Shown here in pieces: positions 5,852-11,870 of a stretch of DNA of 11,870 nt (position 1 is its first letter; each line of letters begins with the position of its first letter). Source of the DNA: Campylobacteraceae bacterium (GTDB lineage: Bacteria; Campylobacterota; Campylobacteria; Campylobacterales; Sulfurovaceae); contig JALVVQ010000146.1 in NCBI GenBank assembly GCA_027023325.1, positions 1 to 11,870 of the forward strand, read 5' to 3'. The notes under the pieces are model-generated. The model was given only the letters and a program-made list of their open reading frames with translations. It made no database searches and was not told the DNA's origin. The position numbers and the translations under genes are program-made.

Positions 5852-5891
5852 GTTGGGGGTTGAAAAGCCCGTGCAAATCGCACATACCAAC
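5852..5891 (+). promoter_or_regulatory. Structured S10-operon leader RNA: predicted three-way junction
   Basis: The 5' leader can form three helices. P1 pairs GTTGG (5852-5856) with CCAAC (5887-5891). P2 is GGGTT (5857-5861), a GAAA tetraloop (5862-5865) and AGCCC (5866-5870), with one U-G pair. P3 is GTGC (5871-5874), an AAATC loop and GCAC (5880-5883). No base separates P1 from P2 or P2 from P3; three bases (ATA) join P3 back to P1. The ribosome binding site AAAGGG (5901-5906) lies outside the fold. In gammaproteobacteria the S10 leader binds L4 for autogenous control. A similar role here is inferred from position; the fold differs from the E. coli leader as I recall it. Confidence 0.55.
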
Positions 5892-5911
5892 GAGTTCTTT
5901 AAAGGGTAAAA

Positions 5912-6223
5912 ATGGAAAAAATTAGATTGAAGCTTAAAGCTTATGATCACCGAGTGTTAGACCGCTCTGTTGCATCTATCGTAGATGCAGTTAGGCGCAC
6001 AGGTGCTGAGATCATTGGTCCTGTACCAATGCCAAGCAAATTCAAACGATACACAGTATTGCGTTCACCACATGTGAATAAAGACAGCCGTGAACAGTTT
6101 GAAATCAGAATTCACGCGAGAATGATCGATATCGTTTCCGCTACATCAGACACAATCGACTCATTGATGAAGCTCGACCTTGCGCCTGAGGTAGAGGTAG
6201 AGATCAGATCAATGGACAAGTAG
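5912..6223 (+). CDS. rpsJ: 30S ribosomal protein S10
   Basis: At 103 residues this is the normal length for S10, which binds the head of the 30S subunit and, as NusE, joins NusB in transcription antitermination. The family core is visible: RRTGAEIIGPVPMPSKFKR (28-46), then LRSPHVNKDSREQFEIRIH (50-68). The start ATG has AAAGGG 5 nt upstream. It opens the S10 operon behind a TATAAT promoter and a structured leader. rplC follows after 9 nt. Nothing unusual is seen in the protein itself. Confidence 0.97.
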   Translation: MEKIRLKLKAYDHRVLDRSVASIVDAVRRTGAEIIGPVPMPSKFKRYTVLRSPHVNKDSREQFEIRIHARMIDIVSATSDTIDSLMKLDLAPEVEVEIRSMDK

Positions 6224-6232
6224 GAGTAAGAC

Positions 6233-6814
6233 ATGGAATTTATCGTAGAAAAGATTGGTATGAGCAGAACTGTTGATGTGCCAAGTGTTCCTGTTACGCT
6301 TCTCAAAATTGTTGAGGCGAAAGTCTGTGAAGTCAGAGAGGACGGCAAAGCACTGGTAGCATACCACAGCAGCAAAAAGATTAACAAGAGTATTGAAGGT
6401 CAGCAGGCGAAGTTTGGTATCTCTAAAGAGTTTAACAAGTTTATGATGGTCGAAGTCGCAGAAGGCACTGAAGCGGGCGACCTGAATCCTGCTGCATTGG
6501 CAGAGGCGAACGAAGTTAAAACTTCTTTTAACACTAAAGGTAGAGGTTTTCAGGGTGGTATGAAGCGACACGGTTTCTCGGGTGGCCCCGGTTCACACGG
6601 GCATAGATTTGGTAGAAGAATCGGTTCTATCGGTAATGCCGAGTGGCCTGGCCGTGTACAGAAGGGCAAGAAAATGCCTGGACAGTATGGAAACACACAA
6701 GTAACAGCAAAAAATGAGGTAATCTCATTTGATGCAGAAAACGGTATCTTGGTTCTCAAGGGCGCAGTCCCTGGTCACAGAGGAGCAAGAGGTATGGTAA
6801 GGATTGTGAAATGA
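6233..6814 (+). CDS. rplC: 50S ribosomal protein L3
   Basis: This 193-residue protein is L3, an early-assembly protein that reaches towards the peptidyl transferase centre. The hallmark loop GFSGGPGSHGHRFGRRIGSI (114-133) is present, as are GNAEWPGRVQKGKKMPGQYG (134-153) and the C-terminal GAVPGHRGARGMV (177-189). Gln151 in the PGQYG segment corresponds to the glutamine methylated by PrmB in E. coli; whether it is modified here is unknown. It is somewhat shorter than E. coli L3 (209). AGGAG overlapping the rpsJ stop gives a spacing of 6 nt. The stop overlaps the rplD start as ATGA, suggesting coupled translation. Confidence 0.97.
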   Translation: MEFIVEKIGMSRTVDVPSVPVTLLKIVEAKVCEVREDGKALVAYHSSKKINKSIEGQQAKFGISKEFNKFMMVEVAEGTEAGDLNPAALAEANEVKTSFNTKGRGFQGGMKRHGFSGGPGSHGHRFGRRIGSIGNAEWPGRVQKGKKMPGQYGNTQVTAKNEVISFDAENGILVLKGAVPGHRGARGMVRIVK

Positions 6815-7404
6815 GCAAAGCAACAGTAATTAAAATATCAGACCTTCCACAGGCATTCTCTGAAGTACACCCGCACAATCTGTGGCTCTACTGTAAAGCC
6901 TATGAAGCGGGCAACAGAGCAAACACTGCACAGACGAAGAATCGTTCTGCGGTCAGGGGCGGCGGAAAGAAGCCTTGGGCTCAGAAGGGTGGCGGACGCG
7001 CGAGAGCAGGTTCTTTGAGATCTCCTATCTTTGTAGGTGGTGGTGTAGCGTTTGGTCCAACAACCAACAAAAACTACTTCCAGAAAGTGAACAAGAAGCA
7101 GAAGCGTCTGGCCCTGATGCATGCAATCGCAGAAAAAGCAGCCAACGAGAAGCTTTTTGTCGTAGATAGCGTCATTGTGGAGTCTGGAAAGACAAAAGAT
7201 GCCAAAGCACTGGTAGATGGATTTAGTCAGAGAGATGTGCTGGTAGTCAAAGAGATGATCGATGACAAAACATTCCTCGCATTCAGAAACCTCCAGCAGA
7301 GCTATCTTATAGAAGAGAGCGAGCTTAATGCGTATCTTGCAGCAGCGTATCACGCGATTGTGATCGAAAAGTCTGTATTTGAAAAATTGACAAAAGAGAG
7401 TTAA
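6811..7404 (+). CDS. rplD: 50S ribosomal protein L4
   Basis: This 197-residue protein is L4, whose extended loop lines the peptide exit tunnel. The loop region is clear: TAQTKNRSAVRGGGKKPWAQ (39-58), then KGGGRARAGSLRSPIFVGGG (59-78). In E. coli, L4 is also the repressor of the S10 operon and a partner of RNase E, so it is the first candidate ligand for the leader RNA at 5852-5891. The C-terminal half (about 100-197) is the globular part and more divergent. Its ATG overlaps the rplC stop. The gap to rplW is one nucleotide. Confidence 0.96.
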   Translation: MSKATVIKISDLPQAFSEVHPHNLWLYCKAYEAGNRANTAQTKNRSAVRGGGKKPWAQKGGGRARAGSLRSPIFVGGGVAFGPTTNKNYFQKVNKKQKRLALMHAIAEKAANEKLFVVDSVIVESGKTKDAKALVDGFSQRDVLVVKEMIDDKTFLAFRNLQQSYLIEESELNAYLAAAYHAIVIEKSVFEKLTKES

Positions 7405-7405
7405 G

Positions 7406-7687
7406 ATGGCAGATATTACAGATATTAAAGCGATACTATATACGGAGAAGAGCTTGGATCTTCAAGAAGAGGGTGTCATCGTAGTGCAGACTACGCCTAG
7501 AATGACAAAGAACGGACTCAAAGAGGTATTCAGAGAGTACTTCGATATCAAGCCATTGAGAGTAAACTCTATGCGAGTGCCGGGTAAAGTCAAACGATTT
7601 AAAGGTATTGAGGGGAAAAGACCGAACAGTAAAAAGTTCTACGTCAAGCTTCCTGAAGATGCAAAGATCGAAAGCCTAGCGGTATAA
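7406..7687 (+). CDS. rplW: 50S ribosomal protein L23
   Basis: This 93-residue protein is L23, which sits at the tunnel exit and docks trigger factor and the signal recognition particle. Family features are the start DIKAILYTEKS (6-16), TPRMTKNGLKEVFREYF (30-46) and VNSMRVPGKVKRFKGIEGKR (53-72), the tunnel-side loop. The length is normal. It begins one nucleotide after the rplD stop, with a weak purine-rich ribosome binding site inside rplD, so its translation is probably coupled to rplD. Confidence 0.95.
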   Translation: MADITDIKAILYTEKSLDLQEEGVIVVQTTPRMTKNGLKEVFREYFDIKPLRVNSMRVPGKVKRFKGIEGKRPNSKKFYVKLPEDAKIESLAV

Positions 7688-7697
7688 GGGAGAAAAG

Positions 7698-8525
7698 ATG
7701 GCAATAAAATCATATAAACCAACCAGTCCAGGTAGAAGATATATCACAAACCTAGACAGCGGCGACATTACTGCAAAAGCAAGCGTCAGAGCACTGCTGA
7801 AAAAACTTCCTGCACATGCCGGTAGAAACAGCAACGGTAGAATTACTTCTCGTCACAGAGAAGCAGGTGCCAAGAAGCTTTATAGAATCATCGATTTCAA
7901 GCGTAACAAGTTTGGTGTAGAGGGCACAGTAGCAACGGTCGAGTACGACCCGTACAGAAACTGTAGAATCTGTCTCGTCAAATATACAGATGGTGACAGA
8001 CGATACATCCTCAAGCCAAAAGGTCTCGAAGTCGGTGATAAGATCATGGCAGCAGAGAGCGGTCTGGATATTAGACCTGGCTTTACGATGAAACTCAAGA
8101 ACATCCCAGTGGGCACATTGGTACATAACATTGAGATGAATCCAGGGCAGGGCGGCAAGATCGCTAGATCAGCTGGCGGCTATGCACAGATTATGGGTAG
8201 AGACGGTAAGTACGTCTCTCTGAGACTTCCAAGCGGCGAGATGAGATATATCCTTGGTGAGTGTCTGTCTACGATCGGTACTGTCGGTAACGAAGACTAC
8301 TCTAACACCGTTGGCGGTAAAGCGGGACGAAGTAGACACAGAGGTATCAGACCACAGACTAGAGGTTCTGCGATGAACCCGATCGATCACCCACACGGTG
8401 GTGGTGAAGGTAAGACCAACTCCGGTAGACATCCTGTCTCTCCATGGGGTATGCCAACCAAGGGCTTTAAGACTCGTAAGAAAAAAGCGAGTGACAAGCT
8501 AATCATTTCAAGAAAAAAGAAGTAA
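7698..8525 (+). CDS. rplB: 50S ribosomal protein L2
   Basis: This 275-residue protein is L2, needed for subunit association and peptidyl transferase centre assembly. Landmarks are GRNSNGRITSRHREAGAKKL (42-61), GQGGKIARSAGGYAQIMGRD (150-169) and the C-terminal signature AMNPIDHPHGGGEG (225-238). His231 corresponds to the conserved histidine (His229 in E. coli) near the peptidyl transferase centre. The basic tail TRKKKASDKLIISRKKK is typical. Length is close to E. coli L2 (273). AAGGGAG overlaps the rplW stop, 5 nt before the ATG. Confidence 0.98.
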   Translation: MAIKSYKPTSPGRRYITNLDSGDITAKASVRALLKKLPAHAGRNSNGRITSRHREAGAKKLYRIIDFKRNKFGVEGTVATVEYDPYRNCRICLVKYTDGDRRYILKPKGLEVGDKIMAAESGLDIRPGFTMKLKNIPVGTLVHNIEMNPGQGGKIARSAGGYAQIMGRDGKYVSLRLPSGEMRYILGECLSTIGTVGNEDYSNTVGGKAGRSRHRGIRPQTRGSAMNPIDHPHGGGEGKTNSGRHPVSPWGMPTKGFKTRKKKASDKLIISRKKK

Positions 8526-8534
8526 GGGTAAAGC

Positions 8535-8813
8535 ATGGCTAGATCATTAAAAAAAGGTCCATTTATTGATGCACACCTTATGAAAAAAGTGCTCAAGGCA
8601 AAAGAAGAGGGCTCTACAAAGCCTATCAAAACATGGTCAAGACGCTCAGTGATTTTCCCTGAGATGATCGGCTTGACACTCAATGTTCACAATGGCAGAA
8701 AATTTGTACCTGTGTTCGTCACTGAAAACCATGTCGGCTATAAGCTTGGCGAGTTTTCACCAACACGAACATTTAAAGGGCACAAAGGCTCAGTTCAGAA
8801 GAAGGTGGGATAA
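8535..8813 (+). CDS. rpsS: 30S ribosomal protein S19
   Basis: This 92-residue protein is S19, which works with S13 in the 30S head near the A-site tRNA. It begins MARSLKKGPFIDAHLMKKV and contains KTWSRRSVIFPEMIGLTLNV (33-52), VHNGRKFVPVFVTENHVGYK (52-71) and LGEFSPTRTFKGHKG (71-85), all typical. The ribosome binding site AAGGG lies 6 nt before the ATG. The same AGGGTAAAGCATG context recurs at rpsQ. The stop overlaps rplV as TAATG. Confidence 0.97.
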   Translation: MARSLKKGPFIDAHLMKKVLKAKEEGSTKPIKTWSRRSVIFPEMIGLTLNVHNGRKFVPVFVTENHVGYKLGEFSPTRTFKGHKGSVQKKVG

Positions 8814-9502
8814 TGAGTACCGCAACACTAAAATTTATCAGAGTTTCTCCGACCAAAGCAAGATTGGTTGCGAGAGAAGTTCAGGGCATGAATGCCGAGC
8901 TGGCTTTGGCTGCTCTAGAGTTTATGCCAAACAAGGCAGCAGGCATCATCGCCAAAGTCATTGCATCTGCAGTGGCGAATGGTGATTTTGAGCCAGAAGA
9001 GGTAATCATTACTTCATGCCGTGTGGACAAAGCAGCGGTCATGAAGCGATGGAGACCAAGAGCCAGAGGTACTGCAACGCGTATCCTCAAGCCTACGGCA
9101 CATATCTTTGCAGAGGTGACAGATAGCGCATCTGTAGAAGCTGCAAAAGCAGCACCGGCAAAAGAGGCAGCCAAGAAGTCTACGTCTAAAGTAGAGAAGA
9201 AAGAGACTGCCAAAAAAGAGACAGCAAAACCAGCAGTCAAAAAACCAGCGGAAAAGAAGCCAGCGGAAAAGAAGCCAGCAGCAAAAAAGACAGAGACCAA
9301 AGGCGATGATCTCACCAAGATCAAAGGTATCGGTAAAGTCTATGCGGGGAAACTTCACGCTGAAGGCATTGAGACTTTTGACGCCGTTGCCAACATGACA
9401 CAAGAGCAGATCGATATGATGGAAGAGAAGTATAGCTTCAAGGGCGACTTCAGAGACTCTATCGCAGATGCCAAAAATTTCGTAACTAAAAAGGAGGCGT
9501 AA
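8813..9502 (+). CDS. rplV: 50S ribosomal protein L22 with C-terminal linker and helix-hairpin-helix domain
   Basis: Residues 1-104 are an ordinary L22: RVSPTKARLVAREVQGM (10-26), the tunnel hairpin MKRWRPRARGTATRI (77-91) and the closing AHIFAEV (96-102). L22 lines the exit tunnel and is usually about 110 residues. Here the frame continues to 229. Residues 105-164 are a low-complexity Ala/Lys/Pro/Glu linker with repeats of PAEKK. Residues 165-222 form a helix-hairpin-helix-like domain: DDLTKIKGIGKVYAGKLHAE (165-184), with the hairpin KGIGK, then GIETFDAVANMTQEQIDMME. Such domains bind nucleic acid non-specifically, and similar tails occur on other ribosomal proteins such as some L21. No stop or shift breaks the frame, and rpsC follows 2 nt later, so the extension is very likely real. 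Its function is unknown. Confidence 0.95.
   Translation: MSTATLKFIRVSPTKARLVAREVQGMNAELALAALEFMPNKAAGIIAKVIASAVANGDFEPEEVIITSCRVDKAAVMKRWRPRARGTATRILKPTAHIFAEVTDSASVEAAKAAPAKEAAKKSTSKVEKKETAKKETAKPAVKKPAEKKPAEKKPAAKKTETKGDDLTKIKGIGKVYAGKLHAEGIETFDAVANMTQEQIDMMEEKYSFKGDFRDSIADAKNFVTKKEA
9245..9289 (+). repeat. 15-bp tandem repeat coding the PAEKK units of the L22 linker
   Basis: CCAGCGGAAAAGAAG occurs twice exactly (9245-9259 and 9260-9274), followed by a diverged third copy CCAGCAGCAAAAAAG (9275-9289). The unit is 15 bp, so copy-number change keeps the frame and would only lengthen or shorten the linker by five residues. Confidence 0.85.
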
Positions 9503-9504
9503 AT

Positions 9505-10200
9505 ATGGGTCAGAAAGTCAATCCAATAAGCCTTAGACTTGGGATCAATAGAAACTGGGAATCAAGATGGTTCCCAGCCAAAGGCAGAACCTCTGAATTT
9601 ATTGCGGAAGATTACAAGATCAGAACTTTCCTCAAGAAAGAGCTTTTCTATGCAGGTGTAAGCAATATCATCATTGAGAGAACAGTGAAAAAGATCAGAG
9701 TCACGATTGTTACCGCAAGACCTGGTATCATCATTGGTAAAAAAGGTGCAGATATCGAGAAACTCAAAGCAAATCTTGTCAAGATGATCGGTAAAGATGT
9801 GGCGCTCAATATCAAAGAAGAGAAGAGACCACAGGCGTCTGCACAGTTAGCTGCTGAGAATGTAGCTACACAGCTTGAGAGAAGAATTGCCTTTAGACGC
9901 GCAATGAAAAAAGTCATTCAGGGTGCCCTGAAGTCTGGTGCAAAAGGGATCAAGATTCAGGTTGCCGGTAGACTCGGTGGTGCTGAGATGGCAAGAACTG
10001 AGTGGTATCTAGAGGGAAGAGTACCTCTACATACGCTTAGAGCGAAGATCGATTATGGTTTTGCTGAAGCGCAGACGACTTACGGCATCATCGGGATCAA
10101 AGTATGGATCTTCAAAGGTGAAGTACTTCAGAAGGGTATCCAGGCTGAGCCAAAAGAGAGCAAAGGCGGAAGAAGACCTGCAAGAAAGAGAGGTGAATAA
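9505..10200 (+). CDS. rpsC: 30S ribosomal protein S3
   Basis: This 231-residue protein is S3, at the mRNA entry channel. It begins MGQKVNPISLRLGINRNWES. The KH domain shows GIIIGKKGADIEKL (74-87) with the GxxG loop. R131, R132 and K135 (FRRAMKK) match the basic residues that support the mRNA helicase activity in E. coli. The C-terminal domain includes GRLGGAEMARTEWYLEGRVP (155-174) and YGIIGIKVWIFKGEV (193-207), with a basic tail. The ribosome binding site GGAGG lies inside the end of rplV. Confidence 0.98.
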   Translation: MGQKVNPISLRLGINRNWESRWFPAKGRTSEFIAEDYKIRTFLKKELFYAGVSNIIIERTVKKIRVTIVTARPGIIIGKKGADIEKLKANLVKMIGKDVALNIKEEKRPQASAQLAAENVATQLERRIAFRRAMKKVIQGALKSGAKGIKIQVAGRLGGAEMARTEWYLEGRVPLHTLRAKIDYGFAEAQTTYGIIGIKVWIFKGEVLQKGIQAEPKESKGGRRPARKRGE

Positions 10201-10202
10201 TC

Positions 10203-10628
10203 ATGCTAATGCCAAAAAGAACCAAGTGGAGAAAGATGCAAAAAGGTCGTAGCCGCGGCAAATCATTCCGTGGCAACAAGATCGAGTTTGGTGACATCGC
10301 ACTGAAGGCAACAGAAGGCGGAAGAATTGACTCTCGTCAGATTGAAGCAGCGCGTGTAACCATGACAAGAAAAGTTAACAGAACTGGCAAGACTTGGATC
10401 CGCGTATTTCCGGATAAGCCTTTGACAGCGAAGCCTCTTGAGACCAGAATGGGTAAAGGTAAAGGTGCTGTAGATAAATGGGTTATGAATATCAAGCCAG
10501 GCAGAGTTATTTTTGAGATGGCTGGTGTAGAGGAGAGCTTGGCAAGAGCGGCATTGACGCTTGCAAGACATAAGCTTCCATTCAAATGCAAAATCATCAC
10601 ACTAAAGGATAGTAATGAAATATACTGA
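10203..10628 (+). CDS. rplP: 50S ribosomal protein L16
   Basis: This 141-residue protein is L16, which sits near the A site and helps position tRNA. The start MLMPKRTKWRKMQKGRSRG matches the family start, so ATG 10203 is preferred over the internal Met3. TRMGKGKGAVDKWV (81-94) includes Arg82, equivalent to the arginine hydroxylated by RoxA in E. coli; hydroxylation here is unknown. Length is close to E. coli L16 (136). The last 14 nt overlap rpmC in another frame, indicating coupling. Confidence 0.97.
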   Translation: MLMPKRTKWRKMQKGRSRGKSFRGNKIEFGDIALKATEGGRIDSRQIEAARVTMTRKVNRTGKTWIRVFPDKPLTAKPLETRMGKGKGAVDKWVMNIKPGRVIFEMAGVEESLARAALTLARHKLPFKCKIITLKDSNEIY

Positions 10629-10806
10629 TATTAGTGACAAAAGCATCGCAGAACTGACTACGATGCTCAAAGAGAAGAAGCTTGAGATTTTCACACTGAA
10701 AGCCAAGCTTAAGACAATGCAGCTCACCAATACAAGTGAGCTAAGAGATGCGAAAAAAGATATCGCACGAATCCAGACGGCGTTGACCGCTGTCAGATCT
10801 AAGTAA
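10615..10806 (+). CDS. rpmC: 50S ribosomal protein L29
   Basis: This 63-residue protein is L29, a small two-helix protein near the tunnel exit next to L23. It shows the typical pattern DISDKSIAELTTMLKEKKLE (5-24) and a second helix ELRDAKKDIARIQTALTAVR (42-61). Length is normal. The ATG lies inside the end of rplP; the ribosome binding site AAGGA is within the rplP coding sequence. rpsQ follows after 10 nt. Confidence 0.93.
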   Translation: MKYTDISDKSIAELTTMLKEKKLEIFTLKAKLKTMQLTNTSELRDAKKDIARIQTALTAVRSK

Positions 10807-10816
10807 AGGGTAAAGC

Positions 10817-11065
10817 ATGCCAAAAAGAGTAATATCAGGAACAGTGATCAAAAAAGCTGGTGACAAAACAGCGACTGTTTTGGTTGAAAGAAAAGTACTT
10901 CACCCAAGATATCACAAGACTGTAAAAAGATTTAAAAAGTACCTTATTCATGATGAGAAGAATGAGATCAGTGTCGGTGACACAGTCTCTGCCGTTGAAT
11001 GTCGTCCGCTTTCTAAAAGCAAGTCATTTCGTCTTCTTGAGATCACGAAGAGAGGGGAAGCGTAA
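10817..11065 (+). CDS. rpsQ: 30S ribosomal protein S17
   Basis: This 82-residue protein is S17, an OB-fold primary binder of 16S rRNA. Features are SGTVIKKAGDKTATVLVERK (7-26), HPRYHKTVKRFKKYLIHDEK (29-48) and the conserved GDTVSAVECRPLSKSKSFRL (54-73). Length is normal. AAAGGG lies 6 nt upstream of the ATG in the same AGGGTAAAGCATG context as rpsS. Its stop overlaps the rplN start as TAATG. Confidence 0.96.
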   Translation: MPKRVISGTVIKKAGDKTATVLVERKVLHPRYHKTVKRFKKYLIHDEKNEISVGDTVSAVECRPLSKSKSFRLLEITKRGEA

Positions 11066-11433
11066 TGATTCAGGGATTTACAAGATTGACCGTCGCTGAC
11101 AACAGTGGCGCAAAGGAGATTATGTGCATCAAAGTCTTGGGCGGCTCCAAGAGAAGATATGCATCGGTAGGAGATGTGATCGTCGCTTCTGTCAAAAAAG
11201 CACTCCCAGACGGAAAAGTCAAGAAGGGTAAAGTGGTTAAGGCAGTGGTGGTTCGCACCAAAAAAGAGATCCAGAGAGAGAATGGTTCATTGATCAGATT
11301 TGATGACAATGCAGCGGTAATCCTGGATGAGAAAAAAGAGCCTATCGGTACACGAATTTTTGGCCCTGTCAGTAGAGAGATTCGCTATTCAGGCTTTATG
11401 AAGATTGTATCGCTTGCACCGGAGGTATGGTAA
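11065..11433 (+). CDS. rplN: 50S ribosomal protein L14
   Basis: This 122-residue protein is L14, which contacts the 30S subunit and, in other bacteria, the silencing factor RsfS. The start MIQGFTRLTVADNSGAKEIM and the segments CIKVLGGSKRRYASVGDVIV (21-40) and VVVRTKKEIQRENGSLIRFD (61-80) are diagnostic, and the end MKIVSLAPEVW is typical. Length equals the usual 122-123. It overlaps rpsQ by one base upstream and rplX by one base downstream, both as TAATG. Confidence 0.98.
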   Translation: MIQGFTRLTVADNSGAKEIMCIKVLGGSKRRYASVGDVIVASVKKALPDGKVKKGKVVKAVVVRTKKEIQRENGSLIRFDDNAAVILDEKKEPIGTRIFGPVSREIRYSGFMKIVSLAPEVW

Positions 11434-11666
11434 TGGCAAAGAAATTTAAGATAAAAAAAGGTGATCAGGTCATGATCATTGCAGGTGATGACAAAGGTAA
11501 AACCGCGGAGGTACTTAAAGTACTGACAAAGAAAGATGCCGTCATTGTCGCGGGGTGCAAGATAGCCAAAAAAGCTGTCAAGCCAAACGAAGAGAACAAA
11601 GAGGGTGGTTTCATGAATGTTGAAATGCCTATCCATATCTCAAATGTAAAAAAAGTAGAGGGCTAA
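11433..11666 (+). CDS. rplX: 50S ribosomal protein L24
   Basis: This 77-residue protein is L24, an assembly initiator with a KOW motif (FKIKKGDQVMIIAGDDKGKT, 5-24). The C-terminal GGFMNVEMPIHISNVKKVEG matches the family. I chose ATG 11433 because GGAGG (11421-11425) is 7 nt away; the earlier ATG at 11427 is only 1 nt from it. The chosen start also gives a TAATG overlap with rplN and the expected N-terminus MAKKFKIKKGD. Confidence 0.95.
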   Translation: MAKKFKIKKGDQVMIIAGDDKGKTAEVLKVLTKKDAVIVAGCKIAKKAVKPNEENKEGGFMNVEMPIHISNVKKVEG

Positions 11667-11670
11667 TATC

Positions 11671-11870
11671 ATGAGCAGAATGAAGCAGAAATATAATGAC
11701 ATCGTTCCTGCCCTTCGTGAAGAGCTAGAGATTGCCAATGTCATGGAGACACCTAAGCTTGAGAAGATCGTGATCTCTGTAGGTGCTGGTGAAGAAGGTA
11801 GAGACAACAAACTGATCCAGAACATGGCAGATACTATCTCTCTCATTGCTGGTCAAAAAGCAGTGATTGT
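11671..11870 (+). CDS. rplE: 50S ribosomal protein L5, partial (C-terminus off the right edge)
   Basis: The frame begins at ATG 11671, with AGAGGG 8 nt upstream, and is open to the window end (66 codons). The sequence MSRMKQKYNDIVPALREELE (1-20), METPKLEKIVISVGAGE (25-41) and SLIAGQKAVI (57-66) is typical of the L5 N-terminal part. L5 binds 5S rRNA and contacts P-site tRNA. It follows L24 as in the spc operon; S14, S8 and L6 would be expected next. Confidence 0.96.
   Translation, partial: MSRMKQKYNDIVPALREELEIANVMETPKLEKIVISVGAGEEGRDNKLIQNMADTISLIAGQKAVI

Noticed and set aside
6838..7353. Minus-strand 171-residue frame opposite rplD
   Set aside because: It overlaps the certain L4 gene entirely and has no motif.
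8881..9324. Minus-strand 147-residue frame with repeated AGFFSAGFF, resembling a membrane protein
   Set aside because: It is the complement of the Lys/Ala/Pro repeat codons of the L22 linker; no start signal or conserved domain supports it.
11427..11432. Upstream ATG as the start of L24
   Set aside because: It would lie 1 nt from the Shine-Dalgarno GGAGG; ATG 11433 has proper spacing and the family N-terminus.

Overview
The window looks like part of a chromosome from a Campylobacterota (epsilonproteobacterial) organism, perhaps a Sulfurovum-like sulfur oxidiser. This is inferred from the wording of the ribosomal proteins, heavy use of AGA for arginine, AAGGAG-type ribosome binding sites and TATAAT-type -10 boxes with weak -35 elements. 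The genus is a guess. Overlaps such as TAATG and ATGA show tight packing in the operon.

Layout. (1) Positions 1 to about 1940 look like the right end of an integrated island: a partial excisionase/AlpA-like helix-turn-helix gene and a complete tyrosine integrase, both on the minus strand. A non-coding stretch follows with a perfect 11-bp tandem repeat, an inverted repeat, and a fragment resembling the 3' end of a serine tRNA (a candidate att site). (2) Positions 2130-3324 hold a decayed restriction-modification type locus: a RhuM-family gene with a +1 frameshift in an A7 run, flanked by two short stubs that resemble HsdR N-termini, the second carrying a G8 run. (3) Positions 3326-4633 hold a membrane fatty-acid desaturase with its own promoter and terminator. 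(4) Positions 4670-5743 (minus) encode an orphan AAA-type ATPase with a DNA-binding-like C-terminal half. (5) From 5829 to the right edge runs the S10-spc ribosomal protein operon: rpsJ, rplC, rplD, rplW, rplB, rpsS, rplV, rpsC, rplP, rpmC, rpsQ, rplN, rplX and the start of rplE.

The two most notable items are in the operon. Its leader can fold into a compact three-way junction RNA with a GAAA tetraloop, a candidate autoregulatory element. L22 is about twice the usual length, carrying a Lys/Ala/Pro-rich linker and a C-terminal helix-hairpin-helix domain. No intact tRNA, rRNA, CRISPR array or complete insertion sequence was seen. No complete new defence system is visible; the RhuM/HsdR-like region appears to be a remnant.
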